Below are positions 17,539 through 25,894 of a stretch of 64,000 nt of DNA, one piece after another (position 1 is the first letter of the stretch; each line of letters opens with the position of its first letter). The notes below the pieces were generated by a model. The model had not been told where the DNA came from. It made no database searches and saw only the letters and a program-made list of their open reading frames with translations. The stretch is from Streptomyces sp. P9-A2 (lineage in GTDB: Bacteria; Actinomycetota; Actinomycetes; Streptomycetales; Streptomycetaceae). The translations under genes were made by a program, and so were the position numbers. The stretch spans positions 1,488,001 to 1,552,000 of the forward strand of contig NZ_JAZIFX010000001.1 of assembly GCF_036634175.1 (NCBI RefSeq), given 5' to 3'.

Positions 17539-18618
17539 ATGCCCGCACGCCGCAAGGCCGCTGTCGCCGCCGTCGGTATCGTCCCGCTCGCCCTGACCGG
17601 GCTGTCCGCCTCGCCGGCGGCCGCGCACGGCTCGATGGGTGACCCGGTCAGCAGGGTCGCGCAGTGCTTCGCCGAGGGGCCGGAGAGTCCGAAGTCGGCG
17701 GCGTGCCGGGCGGCGGTCGCGGCCAGCGGCACCCAGGCACTCTACGACTGGAACGGCGTACGCATCGGCGACGCGGGTGGACGCCACGAGGAGCTGATCC
17801 CCGACGGCAAGCTGTGCAGCGCGAACAACGAGGCGTTCAAGGGGCTCGACCTGGCCCGCGCCGACTGGCCCGCGACATCGGTGAGCAGCGGCTCGTACAC
17901 CTTCAAGTACCGGGTGACGGCTCCGCACAAGGGCTCCTTCAAGGTGTACATCACCAAGCCCGGCTACGACCCGGCCCAGCCGCTGGGCTGGGGCGATCTG
18001 GATCTGGCGAACCCGGTGGCGACGGCCACCGACCCGGCCGCCGCCGCCGGCTTCTACACGTTCACCGGCACCCTGCCCGAGCGCTCGGGCAAGCAGCTGC
18101 TGTACGCGGTGTGGCAGCGCTCGGACAGCCCGGAGGCGTTCTACTCCTGCTCCGACGTCGCCTTCGGAGGAGAAGGAGGAGGCGCGAGTGAGGGCGCCGA
18201 CGACGGCGGAAGCGAGTCCGGCGCCGGTGACACGCCCAAGGACGAGGCCGCCCCGGCACCGGTCGCCTCCGCGCCCTCCGAGAAGCAGATCGACGAGGGT
18301 ACCGACAAGTCGACCATCGAGAACCACGGCCACGGGGACGAAGACCCGCACACCACCGCGCAGCCGACCCCGGCCGGCGACGACACCTCCGGTGACACGC
18401 CGGGCGACGACGGCGCCGGCGACAGCGCCGACGGCACCCCCGACGTCGCCGCCAACCAGCCCAAGGCGGCCGGCACTTCGGGGAACCTCGCGGAGACCGG
18501 CGGCGACGGGAACACCCCGTACCTGATGGTCGGCGGGGCCGCCGCCCTGGCGCTCGGTTCGGCGGCGCTGTTCGCCTCCACCCGGCGGCGTGCGGCGAAC
18601 GGGCGGCACGGCCGCTGA
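17539..18618 (+). CDS. Sortase-anchored AA10 lytic polysaccharide monooxygenase
   Basis: Residues 1-29 are a signal peptide, so the mature protein starts with His30 (AHGSMGDP), the N-terminal copper ligand of AA10 enzymes. The second brace His is probably His83 in GRHEELIPDG. The domain ends around residue 200 at YSCSDVAFGG. A long Gly/Asp/Pro-rich linker, LAETG at 317-321, one hydrophobic segment and STRRRAANGRHGR form a sortase cell-wall sorting signal. The enzyme oxidatively cleaves chitin, cellulose or a related glycan, here tethered to the wall. Streptomyces has class E sortases that accept LAxTG. ATG 17539 is used. A terminator follows. Confidence 0.9.
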   Translation: MPARRKAAVAAVGIVPLALTGLSASPAAAHGSMGDPVSRVAQCFAEGPESPKSAACRAAVAASGTQALYDWNGVRIGDAGGRHEELIPDGKLCSANNEAFKGLDLARADWPATSVSSGSYTFKYRVTAPHKGSFKVYITKPGYDPAQPLGWGDLDLANPVATATDPAAAAGFYTFTGTLPERSGKQLLYAVWQRSDSPEAFYSCSDVAFGGEGGGASEGADDGGSESGAGDTPKDEAAPAPVASAPSEKQIDEGTDKSTIENHGHGDEDPHTTAQPTPAGDDTSGDTPGDDGAGDSADGTPDVAANQPKAAGTSGNLAETGGDGNTPYLMVGGAAALALGSAALFASTRRRAANGRHGR

Positions 18619-18654
18619 CCCCGCGTCGACCGCTGACCCCGTGTCGACCGTGAA

Positions 18655-18693
18655 CCGGGGCCTGTCCGGCGGCTCAGGCCGGACAGGCCCCGG
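18655..18693. terminator. Bidirectional terminator hairpin
   Basis: A perfect 16-bp stem, 18655-18670 with 18678-18693, encloses a 7-base loop. It lies between the converging LPMO and lipase genes. Confidence 0.85.
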
Positions 18694-18743
18694 CATGCGC
18701 ACGGGCACGTACACGTGTCAGCGGCCCGCTTCGGCTACACGTG

Positions 18744-19604
18744 TCAGCTGAACACCGAGGCGCAGGTGGTGGGGCGGGCACGGGACGGGTCGAGGGCGTT
18801 GGCGACCTCGTGGAAGGCGATCCGGTCGATCAGCGCGATCGCCAGGTGCTCGGACAGGTCGACCGGGCACAGGTCCTGGAGCAGGACGTTGCGCACGTTG
18901 GGCCCGCTCAGGTACTGGCTGCGGTAGGGGGTGACCACTTCGTCGTACCGGGTGGCGATGACGGTGTAGCGGACGCCGGGCACGGTGTCGCCGCCCGCGT
19001 TGAGCCTGGTGAGGAAGTCCGAGCCGGCGACCTGCTGGGCGAGGGCGGGGGTCGCCTCGTTCAGCAGGTGCCCGACGCCCGGGAAGTACGGCAGCAGGTT
19101 GGTGAGGCCGGCGAGGGTGGTGCCGTGGTTGCTGGGCGCGATTCCGACGAGGGCGTTCACCTCGGCGGCGCCGCCGAGGAACTTGAGGTAGTGGCGGGGC
19201 ATCATCCCGCCCTGCGAGTGCCCGACGAGGTCGGCCTTCGCCGCGCCGGTCGCGGCGAGCACCTTGTCGACGAAGGCGTCGAGCTGCTGCGCGGACTTGT
19301 CGATGGGGCCGAGGCCGTGGAAGAAGGGGACACCGTCGAGCTGGCCGTAGTCGAGGGAGAAGACGCAGTAGCCGCGGTGGGTCAGGTAGGGCGCGAGGCC
19401 CAGCCAGTTGTCGACGGAGTTCCCGAAGGTGCCGTGGACCAGGACGACGGGGCGGGGATGGGTGGCGGACGGCTTGCAGGAGTAGTCGTTCCAGCCCGAA
19501 CTGCGCGCCCCCGCGGCGTGGGCGGTGGTGGCGGGGAGCAGGGCGACCGCGGCGGTCAACAGCAGCGCGGTCAGCGGTCCGAGCACTCGTCTCCAGGGCA
19601 GCAT
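18744..19604 (-). CDS. Secreted alpha/beta-hydrolase lipase
   Basis: The start ATG 19604 is preceded by AAGGAG. The 286-residue protein begins with a signal peptide cut after TAHA (about residue 30). HGTFGNSVDNW is the oxyanion-hole region. The nucleophile Ser130 is in GHSQGG, an acidic residue lies in RYDEVV, and the catalytic His is likely in LSEHLAI. Cysteines in YSCK and LCPVD can form disulfides. It matches bacterial secreted triacylglycerol lipases (lipase class 2-like). It is part of the run of exoenzymes that includes LPMO and the two proteases. Confidence 0.9.
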   Translation of the reverse strand: MLPWRRVLGPLTALLLTAAVALLPATTAHAAGARSSGWNDYSCKPSATHPRPVVLVHGTFGNSVDNWLGLAPYLTHRGYCVFSLDYGQLDGVPFFHGLGPIDKSAQQLDAFVDKVLAATGAAKADLVGHSQGGMMPRHYLKFLGGAAEVNALVGIAPSNHGTTLAGLTNLLPYFPGVGHLLNEATPALAQQVAGSDFLTRLNAGGDTVPGVRYTVIATRYDEVVTPYRSQYLSGPNVRNVLLQDLCPVDLSEHLAIALIDRIAFHEVANALDPSRARPTTCASVFS

Positions 19605-19778
19605 CGAGTGATCTCCTTACGGCTCAAGGGAGTTGCGGCGAAAGAACGCCCTGTGATCCGGATCACGAGGATGCTGTTCACTCGTCAAGTTACGGGCGAG
19701 TAGTACAATTATTAAGTTACGGGTCAGTAAAAACTTTCGGCGACAGCCGAAGACGGTGGCACCAGGAGTGATAAAGGG

Positions 19779-20225
19779 TCACCAGGCGGGACGTACCGGC
19801 CCGTTGGGCGCGACGCGCAGCAGACGGTCGCGCAGCGCGCGGAGCTCGCTCTCGCCGAGCACGTCGGCCCATGCACGCACGGCCGCCGCCGCCGCCGCCT
19901 CCGCGGCCCGCGTACAGGCCCACCCCGACCCGGTCAGCACGACCAGCCGGGCCCGCGCGTCGGCGGGGTGCGGCCGGCGCTCGGCGTACCCCTTGCGGAC
20001 CAGCTCGTCGACGAGCTGACTGGCGGCCTGCTTGGTCATCCCGAGATGCGCGGCGAGATCGGTGACCGTCGCGCCGTCCGGGGCCAGCCGGGCGAAGGCG
20101 AAACCGTGCGCAGGGCGCAGCCCTTCGAAGCCGCGGGCGACGACACCCTCGTGGATGCGCTGCGTGAGCTCACCGGCGGCGGCGAGCAGGGCGGCGGACA
20201 GGGCCATGGCCTCGGAGTTCTGCAC
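19779..20225 (-). CDS. MarR-family transcriptional regulator
   Basis: The 148-residue protein has a MarR winged helix: LRPAHGFAFARLAPDGATVTDLAAHLGMTKQAASQLVDELVRKGYAERR, with the DARARLV wing. GTG 20225 starts the frame; ATG 20207 inside is an alternative. Neither has a strong site, so a leaderless transcript is possible. It is divergent from the cupin gene with two palindromes in the gap, so it likely represses both genes and releases on binding a small phenolic-type ligand (family knowledge; the ligand is unknown). Confidence 0.9.
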   Translation of the reverse strand: MQNSEAMALSAALLAAAGELTQRIHEGVVARGFEGLRPAHGFAFARLAPDGATVTDLAAHLGMTKQAASQLVDELVRKGYAERRPHPADARARLVVLTGSGWACTRAAEAAAAAAVRAWADVLGESELRALRDRLLRVAPNGPVRPAW

Positions 20226-20242
20226 GGGGGCATTGAAACACC

Positions 20243-20269
20243 CTTGACGTATCGGTCAAGCGCCTTGAC
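20243..20269. promoter_or_regulatory. MarR operator site 1 (with half-site)
   Basis: CTTGAC at 20243-20248 and GTCAAG at 20255-20260 form an inverted repeat, followed by another CTTGAC at 20264-20269 that shares the GTCAAG half-site. It lies just upstream of the MarR start, as expected for autoregulation. Confidence 0.6.
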
Positions 20270-20288
20270 CATAAGAGCCGACAGAGTA

Positions 20289-20303
20289 GTCAAGTTACTT
20301 GAC
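20289..20303. promoter_or_regulatory. MarR operator site 2
   Basis: GTCAAG-TTA-CTTGAC is a perfect 15-base inverted repeat matching the same half-sites as site 1. It lies about 30 bases before the cupin start and probably controls it. Confidence 0.6.
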
Positions 20304-20335
20304 CAACACCTCTCACCCCTCGGCAGGAGACCGTC

Positions 20336-20710
20336 ATGCCCGTCGTCCGCTCGTCCGAAGCCGTGACCCACCGGATCCACGGCGCCCGTTTCGTCTCGTG
20401 CGCCAGCCCCCGCACCGGCAGCAAGGAGCTGTGCGCCTGGCGGGGCGAGATCCCGGCGGGGACGAAGGCCCCCGCGCACACCGTCAACCGGGAGGAGATC
20501 CTCCACCTGCTCACCGGTGAGCTGCTGATCACCCTCGACGGCCGCACCGAGCACGTCACCGCGGGCGACACCGTGATCATCAACCCGGGGACCACCCTCG
20601 CCGTCGAGAACCCCACCGACCGGACCGCGACGTCCTGGGTCACCACCTCCGTCGGCTTGGAGGCCGAACTGGCCGACGGCACCCGGATCACACCGCCGTG
20701 GGCCAACTGA
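20336..20710 (+). CDS. Small cupin-domain protein
   Basis: ATG 20336 follows GCAGGAGA. The 124-residue beta-barrel protein has a cupin pattern: PAHTVNREEILHLLTGELLITLDG (HxxxxEE-type metal motif 1), then GDTVIINPGTTLAVENP in the second motif. Only part of the usual His/Glu metal set is clear, so it may or may not bind a metal. Small stand-alone cupins act as isomerases, dioxygenases or ligand binders. Divergence from marR suggests it handles the regulator's signal molecule. Confidence 0.85.
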   Translation: MPVVRSSEAVTHRIHGARFVSCASPRTGSKELCAWRGEIPAGTKAPAHTVNREEILHLLTGELLITLDGRTEHVTAGDTVIINPGTTLAVENPTDRTATSWVTTSVGLEAELADGTRITPPWAN

Positions 20711-20768
20711 CCCGCGGGGCGTCACGCCGCACGGCCGGCCTCGCGGCCCGGCGGGCCGTACATGCGGA

Positions 20769-20799
20769 CGTCCCGCCCCTCGCACGGAGGGACGGGACG
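20769..20799. terminator. Terminator hairpin
   Basis: Arms at 20769-20780 and 20788-20799 pair over 12 bp with one mismatch. The hairpin stands between the converging cupin and protease genes. Confidence 0.7.
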
Positions 20800-20849
20800 C
20801 CCAATGGGCCCTGCGGGTCCTGCTGTCCTGCTGTGCTGCGAGGGGCGGG

Positions 20850-21932
20850 TCAGCCGATCTGGGTGCCGGTCGCCGAGAGGGCCTCCGTCACCGGCTGGAA
20901 GAAGGTCGTGCCGCCGGAGGTGCAGTCGCCGCTGCCGCCGGAGGTGAGACCGACCGCGCTGCCGCCCGAGAAGAGCGAGCCGCCGCTGTCACCGGGTTCG
21001 GCGCAGACGTCGGTCTGGATCAGACCGTTGACGATGTCGCCGTTGCCGTAGTTCACGGTGGCGTCCAGGCCCGTGACCGCGCCGGAGTGCACCTGGGTCG
21101 TGGAGCCGCTGCGGGTGACCTCCATGCCGACGGTGGCCTCGGCGGCACCGGAGATCGCCTGCGTGGAGCCGTCGTAGAGGTTCACCTCGCTCGGGTGGTC
21201 CACGTCGGCGGTGTACTTGACCAGGCCGTAGTCGTCACCCGGGAAGCTGGACGCCTCGTTCTCACCGATCACGGTGCCCGAGGAGTCCGACCAGGTGGTG
21301 ATGGACTCGGTGCAGTGCCCCGCGGTGAGGAAGTACGGCTCGCCGCCCTTGGTCACGTTGAAACCGAGCGAGCAGCGCCCGCCGGCCCCGGTGATGGCGT
21401 CGCCGCCCGCGGCGTACGGGATGAACTCGCTCTTGGTGCGCTGGAGTTCGGCCTTGCTCCCGAGCCCGTCGACGACCTTCGTCAGCTTGGCCCACTCGGC
21501 GTCGGAGACCGTGCGGTCCGCGGTGACGACGACCTTGTTGGTGGTCGGGTCGGTCACCCAGGAGGTACCCGGGATCGTCGCGTCCTGCTTGAGGGCGGTG
21601 CGTGCGCTCTTCAGTTCGGCGAGGGAGTTCGCGACGACTATCGCCTTGGCGCCGGCCTCCTCGACGGTTCCGGCGGCGGCCTCGTCGAGCACGTTCACCA
21701 CGAGGCTCTTGCTCTTCGCGTCGTAGTACGTTCCCGCCGCGTCGGCGCCGAGATCCTCGACGAGCGTCGAGGCGAGGTTTCCGGCCGCCGTGATGGAGAG
21801 GGTCCGGGGCGCGGAGGCCTCCGGTGACTCACTGGCGTTCGCAGTCTGGAAGGTGACTCCGGCGGCGACCAGTGCGGCGATGCCCGCACCCGTCACGGCC
21901 ACACACCGCCTGGGTATGCGTCGGTGCTTCAA
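20850..21932 (-). CDS. Streptogrisin D-like S1 serine protease precursor
   Basis: TTG 21932 has AGGAGGG seven to eight bases upstream. The 360-residue prepro-enzyme has a signal peptide (to about 33), an alpha-lytic-type prodomain (about 40-175) and a mature chymotrypsin fold. The catalytic triad is His206 in TAGHC, Asp234 in GDDYGLV and Ser316 in GDSGGSL; four Cys form the usual disulfides. The mature part resembles S. griseus protease D. The prodomain guides folding and is removed by self-cleavage. The 3' end is nearly identical to the downstream protease gene. Confidence 0.92.
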   Translation of the reverse strand: MKHRRIPRRCVAVTGAGIAALVAAGVTFQTANASESPEASAPRTLSITAAGNLASTLVEDLGADAAGTYYDAKSKSLVVNVLDEAAAGTVEEAGAKAIVVANSLAELKSARTALKQDATIPGTSWVTDPTTNKVVVTADRTVSDAEWAKLTKVVDGLGSKAELQRTKSEFIPYAAGGDAITGAGGRCSLGFNVTKGGEPYFLTAGHCTESITTWSDSSGTVIGENEASSFPGDDYGLVKYTADVDHPSEVNLYDGSTQAISGAAEATVGMEVTRSGSTTQVHSGAVTGLDATVNYGNGDIVNGLIQTDVCAEPGDSGGSLFSGGSAVGLTSGGSGDCTSGGTTFFQPVTEALSATGTQIG

Positions 21933-22411
21933 CTCGCGCCCTCCTGTGTGGGGGGACGGCCCGGGAGGTTGTGGGGACCTCGCGAACCGGAAGGCATACG
22001 GCCGCAGGGGTGGCGCACAGAAAAAGTCCAGCCCCGGGCCGTTGAACGCCGTCCACTATTCCGAGATCCACGGGGAGCACACAAGGCCGACTTCAGGACG
22101 CGCGTACGACAACGAGCGTGCGCCCTCTATGTCCTGACAGGTCATGGACACGCGGGGCAGTTCACACTGCAAATACTACGAGCGAGTAACCGGAGCCCCG
22201 ATTCGGGAGATCTCCCCTTGGCTTGAAATCACCCTTGCCCGGTCCGGATTCGAGCGGGGCGCGGCGGGCGGAGGTTGCTCCTGCGCCGATTCCCGCGCCC
22301 GCTCCTGGGCCTCCCGCGACCAGACCTGCCCGGCAACACCCCCATACGGTCTGATACCTCACAGTGCGCCCTGGTACGGCCCTCGCGGGCAGCTCCGTAT
22401 CCGCGCAAGGG

Positions 22412-22446
22412 CGAGCCCCCGCACGCTGGTTGCGTGCGGGGGCTCG
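22412..22446 (-). terminator. Terminator of the streptogrisin B-like gene
   Basis: A perfect 15-bp stem (22412-22426 with 22432-22446) and a 5-base loop lie about 85 bases after the protease stop, in the minus direction. Confidence 0.8.
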
Positions 22447-22529
22447 TCGTCGTGCGTCGGCCGCGGTGAGGCCCTGTGCCGCGGGACCGGTGGTACCGGC
22501 CGGCCCCGGCGGGCTGACGGGCGCTCGGC

Positions 22530-23435
22530 CTAGTAGACGCTGACTCCGTAGGCGCTCAGGGCCTCCGTCACCGGCTGGAAGAAGGTCGTGCCGCCGGAGG
22601 AGCAGTTGCCGCTGCCGCCGGAGGTGAGACCGTACGCGGTGCCGTTGCTGCCGTAGAGCGAGCCGCCGGAGTCGCCGGGCTCGGCGCAGACAGTGGTCTG
22701 GATGAGACCGGAGACGACGTCGCCGCCGCCGTAGTTCACGGTCGCGTTGAGCGCGGTGACCCGGCCGCTGTGCGTACCCGTGGTGGAGCCGTCACGGATG
22801 ACGGTGGTGCCCACGCTCGGGGTGGCCGCGCTGGTGATGTCCACGCCGTTCGCGGTGCCGGGGCGGCTGACGGACCCGGTGTAGCGCACGATGCCGTAGT
22901 CGTTGCCCGGGAAGCTGGAGCCGGCGGTCGTGCCGATGGCCGTGGTACGGCCGGAGTTGGAGTACCAGGTGCCCGCGCCGTCGGTGCAGTGCCCGGCCGT
23001 CAGGAAGTACTCGACGCCGCTGCTGCTGCGGACGTTGAAGCCGAGGGAGCAGCGCCAGCTACTCGCGTAGATGGCGTCGCCGCCCTGGATGAGCTTGGTG
23101 AACGTGCCGGGTGTGCGCTTGATCTGCAGCGCGTCGGCGTCGGCGCCGGCCTCCTGCTTGATCTTCGCGATCTCGGCCTCGGACACCGTGCTGTCGACGG
23201 TGACGACGACCCGGTTGGTCTTGCTGTCGACGGCCCAGGCGGTGCCCGGGACGTCCGCTTCCAGCACCGAACCGCTGACGCCCTTGAGTTCGGCGGAGCT
23301 GAAGGTGGTGGGAGCTTCGGATGCGTTCGCGCTGGGGATCGCGATCGCGGCGGCGGCCACGAGGCCGGTGGAGACGGCGATCAGCCGGGTGCGTCTCGAT
23401 ATGCCGCTGCTGGGGGTGGTGCGCTTGATCCTCAC
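22530..23435 (-). CDS. Streptogrisin B-like S1 serine protease precursor
   Basis: GTG 23435 is chosen: GGAGG precedes it and VRIKRT matches the start of S. griseus protease B (MRIKRT...). ATG 23450 is possible. The 301-residue product has a signal peptide, a short propeptide and the mature enzyme from about residue 116. Triad: His149 in TAGHC, Asp179 in GNDYGIV and Ser256 in GDSGGSL. The C-terminus [10 protein letters not shown] is shared with streptogrisin B. Specificity should be for large hydrophobic residues (family knowledge). It has its own promoter about 600 bases upstream of the previous protease. Confidence 0.93.
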   Translation of the reverse strand: MRIKRTTPSSGISRRTRLIAVSTGLVAAAAIAIPSANASEAPTTFSSAELKGVSGSVLEADVPGTAWAVDSKTNRVVVTVDSTVSEAEIAKIKQEAGADADALQIKRTPGTFTKLIQGGDAIYASSWRCSLGFNVRSSSGVEYFLTAGHCTDGAGTWYSNSGRTTAIGTTAGSSFPGNDYGIVRYTGSVSRPGTANGVDITSAATPSVGTTVIRDGSTTGTHSGRVTALNATVNYGGGDVVSGLIQTTVCAEPGDSGGSLYGSNGTAYGLTSGGSGNCSSGGTTFFQPVTEALSAYGVSVY

Positions 23436-23869
23436 TTCTCGTTCCTCCATGAAGGACGTAGGGGGCCCCGGTGGGGTTCGGGCCCGTGAGGCGCAGTCAG
23501 GGGATCGGTCGCCCGGATTCCGAACATGCCGTGCCCCTGACAAGCGCTGGGGGTGAGTATTCGGCTGCCGGACCGGTCGACGCAAGAGTGCCTTTCGGTC
23601 GTCCCCCTGTGAACCACCCGCACGGCCCGACCCTCGAGACCCCTGTGCCACCAGCCGGTTCCCCCGTGCCGCAACCGTCCGCCGTCACCCCGGAGATGTC
23701 CGGAAGTAAACCCTCCGAATGTTCTTGCGAACGTTCTTCCGAACTCACCGCCAAAGGACTCGACAACCGCCGGACACCCCGCCGGGCATCCACCCGACCG
23801 AGCGGCGTGCGCCTCAGGGCCGTCCCGCGGCTCGGGCCCGCCCCACGGATATCTCCCCGCGCCCCGGGC
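23436..23869. other. 434-bp intergenic region with no convincing gene
   Basis: It separates the streptogrisin B-like gene (promoter side) from the DUF5685 stop. The sequence between about 23690 and 23770 is somewhat less GC-rich and could carry the protease promoter. No conserved ORF or strong hairpin was found; plus-strand ORFs here extend into shadows of DUF5685. Confidence 0.5.
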
Positions 23870-25057
23870 TCAGCAGTCGCACCCGCAGTCGCAGCCCTCA
23901 CCACAACAGCTGCCGCCCTCACCACAACAGCTGCAGCACTCGCAGCAATCGCAGCATCCGCTGCAGTCGCAGTTGGAGCAGGCCTGCTTACGCTCCCCGG
24001 TCCAGGGGTCCTCGTGGGTGCCGCAGCACAACTGGCACGTGCAGAACAGCCCCGCCCATACCGCGCACCCGGCGATCAGCCCACGCCGGCGCGGCGGCCC
24101 GGGCGGCACCGGACCGCCGGGACCGCCCGGTGCGCCCGGCGGTGCGTAGGGGTGGGAACCGTGGGCACAAGAAACGGTGCCGAAGGCACGATCTACGGAG
24201 TTGGGCAGTTCATGAACGAGCAACCGATGAGCGAGACCGCCATCGGTGCTGTGCTCTCCCGGGGAACCCCCGGACCCCCAGGCCACCTCGCGCAGCGCGA
24301 GACGGATGCCACGCACGGCGTCGTCGGCGAGCCGGCGGGCCTCGGTGAGCGGAGTGCCGGTGGCGGTGAGGGGGTTCCACGCGCCCGACGCGGCGTCGGC
24401 CTCCCGGTCCTCCACGGCGTCCAGGAGATGGGCGAGCCGGCCGAAGAGCCGACCCGCCTCGGCGAGCGGCCCGGCGTTGTTCATTCGTCCGGCGAGTACC
24501 GCCGTGTGCGCGAAGGCCGCCGCGGTGGCGGTCTCGGTCGGTTCGGTGACGGTGAGGATCGGGGTGCCGGGGCCGGCGAGGGTCTCGATGCCGGTCTGCC
24601 GGTCGACGGCGTCGACCAGCACGGCCGTGTCGAACCCCACCTCCGCACCGGTCCGCGCCCCGGCCCGGTCCCAGCTCACCGCGACGCGGCGGGCGGCGAG
24701 CGCCACCGGACGGCGGGCCAGCAGCCCGTCCCGGTCGGCGACATGGTCGCGCACCTTGGCGGAGGCCAGGACCAGCGATACGGCCGCCGCGAGCCGCGCG
24801 CCCTCACCGTGCGCGACGGAGGCGGTCCGCATGCCGCGCAGCGGACACGGCCCCGCCGTGCGCCGTCCGACGGCGGCGCCTTCGGCCTGAGCCTCCGTCA
24901 GGACGGAGACGAGCAGCCCGTCGTAGTTGGTGACGACGCGTGCGAGCTGCCCGTGATCCCCGCGAAGCGCCAGACACAGCCCGCACAGATGCGCCGTCCA
25001 CTGAGCCGTGAGCCGTTCACCGAGCCGGTGCCGGCAGGGCCTGACCATTCCGAACAT
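23870..25057 (-). CDS. DUF5685 family protein with 21-Cys C-terminal tail
   Basis: The start ATG 25057 opens MFGMVRPCRHRL, typical of DUF5685, and the 395-residue length fits the family. The N-terminal 250 residues form a helical domain with Cys residues at about 25-28 (HLCGLCLA), CPLRG and others. After a Pro/Gly linker, a hydrophobic segment (GLIAGCAVWAGLF) leads to a tail of CDC, CCDCCECCSCC and CGCDC runs: 21 Cys in about 57 residues, no His. The tail looks able to bind several metal ions or form many disulfides. DUF5685 has no known activity to me. It is divergent from the sepF-like gene. Confidence 0.88.
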   Translation of the reverse strand: MFGMVRPCRHRLGERLTAQWTAHLCGLCLALRGDHGQLARVVTNYDGLLVSVLTEAQAEGAAVGRRTAGPCPLRGMRTASVAHGEGARLAAAVSLVLASAKVRDHVADRDGLLARRPVALAARRVAVSWDRAGARTGAEVGFDTAVLVDAVDRQTGIETLAGPGTPILTVTEPTETATAAAFAHTAVLAGRMNNAGPLAEAGRLFGRLAHLLDAVEDREADAASGAWNPLTATGTPLTEARRLADDAVRGIRLALREVAWGSGGSPGEHSTDGGLAHRLLVHELPNSVDRAFGTVSCAHGSHPYAPPGAPGGPGGPVPPGPPRRRGLIAGCAVWAGLFCTCQLCCGTHEDPWTGERKQACSNCDCSGCCDCCECCSCCGEGGSCCGEGCDCGCDC

Positions 25058-25347
25058 GACGTCCCCCCGTGGGCGATCCGAAGTGGAGCGGCGGCATCGT
25101 ACTCACTGCCGCGTTCACCCGTACGCGCCGCCACTCACCCATACGCCGAGAAGAATCATATTTCACTCACAGTCAGCATCCGCTTACATGAGGAGCCTTG
25201 GGGGGCTTGGGCTCTCGACGGATGCGCCCTGCACCAGTACCGTCACAAACCCCCCGCACGGCGTCCCATCACTTGGCGCGCCATCCGCATCATGGACGAC
25301 CATAGGGATGCGGAAAGCAAGAAGGACCGCTGTGAGAGGAGGCGTCC

Positions 25348-25785
25348 ATGGGATCGGTACGCAAGGCAAGTGCCTGGCTCGGCCTCGTCGACGACAACGA
25401 AGACGAGCGTTACTACGACGACGACTACTCCGACGGGGCCGCGCCCGGGGACGCCTGGGTCACCGATCCGCGGGTCAGGGTGGCCGCGGACGTCGCCGTG
25501 GAGAAGGGCCGCCGCATCGGCACGGTGACCCCGGACAGCTTCCGGGACGCCCGCGCCATCGGCGAACTGTTCCGGGACGGGGTCCCCGTCATCATGAACC
25601 TCACCGCCATGGAGGCCGGGGACGCCAAGCGCGTCGTCGACTTCGCCGCCGGGCTGATCTTCGGGCTGCGCGGTTCCATCGAGCGTGTGTCCAGCCGTGT
25701 GTTCCTGCTGAGCCCGGCCGACACCGAGGTCGTCAGCGGGGAACCGGCGGCGCACCGGTCGGACGGCTTCTTCAACCAGAGCTGA
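25348..25785 (+). CDS. sflA: SepF-like cell-division protein (SflA-type)
   Basis: ATG 25348 is preceded by GAGAGGAGG. The 145-residue protein has an N-terminal amphipathic helix ([14 protein letters not shown]), an acidic linker ([14 protein letters not shown]) and a SepF domain (from about 60) with [24 protein letters not shown] and [20 protein letters not shown]. SepF binds FtsZ and membranes. S. coelicolor has one SepF beside ftsZ plus two paralogues, SflA and SflB; local gene order matches the SflA locus SCO1749 (memory). No ftsZ cluster lies here, which supports the paralogue call. Confidence 0.88.
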   Translation: MGSVRKASAWLGLVDDNEDERYYDDDYSDGAAPGDAWVTDPRVRVAADVAVEKGRRIGTVTPDSFRDARAIGELFRDGVPVIMNLTAMEAGDAKRVVDFAAGLIFGLRGSIERVSSRVFLLSPADTEVVSGEPAAHRSDGFFNQS

Positions 25786-25810
25786 GGCAGGGCCGCTCAC
25801 CGGCCCTGCC
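25786..25810. terminator. Terminator after the SepF-like gene
   Basis: GGCAGGGCCG at 25786-25795 pairs with CGGCCCTGCC at 25801-25810 around a 5-base loop, starting at the base after the stop. It can also serve the converging acyl-CoA dehydrogenase gene. Confidence 0.8.
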
Positions 25811-25822
25811 GCTTCCCTCCGT

Positions 25823-25890
25823 CCCCACTCCCACTCCCACTCCCACTCCCTCACCTGCTTACCGGCCCACGCCCACACCCACACCCACAC
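25823..25890. repeat. Short 6-bp microsatellites
   Basis: Two runs of CCCACT and CCCACA units (about 25823-25850 and 25867-25890) lie between the terminator and the acyl-CoA dehydrogenase stop. Confidence 0.7.
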
Positions 25891-25894
25891 CGGT

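Noticed and set aside
23471..25528. 685-codon plus-strand ORF opposite DUF5685
   Set aside because: Composition is that of a mirror frame; DUF5685 on the minus strand has the family start, length and Cys pattern.
25823..25890. CRISPR array at the CCCACT/CCCACA repeats
   Set aside because: Units are 6 bp, directly abutting, without spacers; they are microsatellites.
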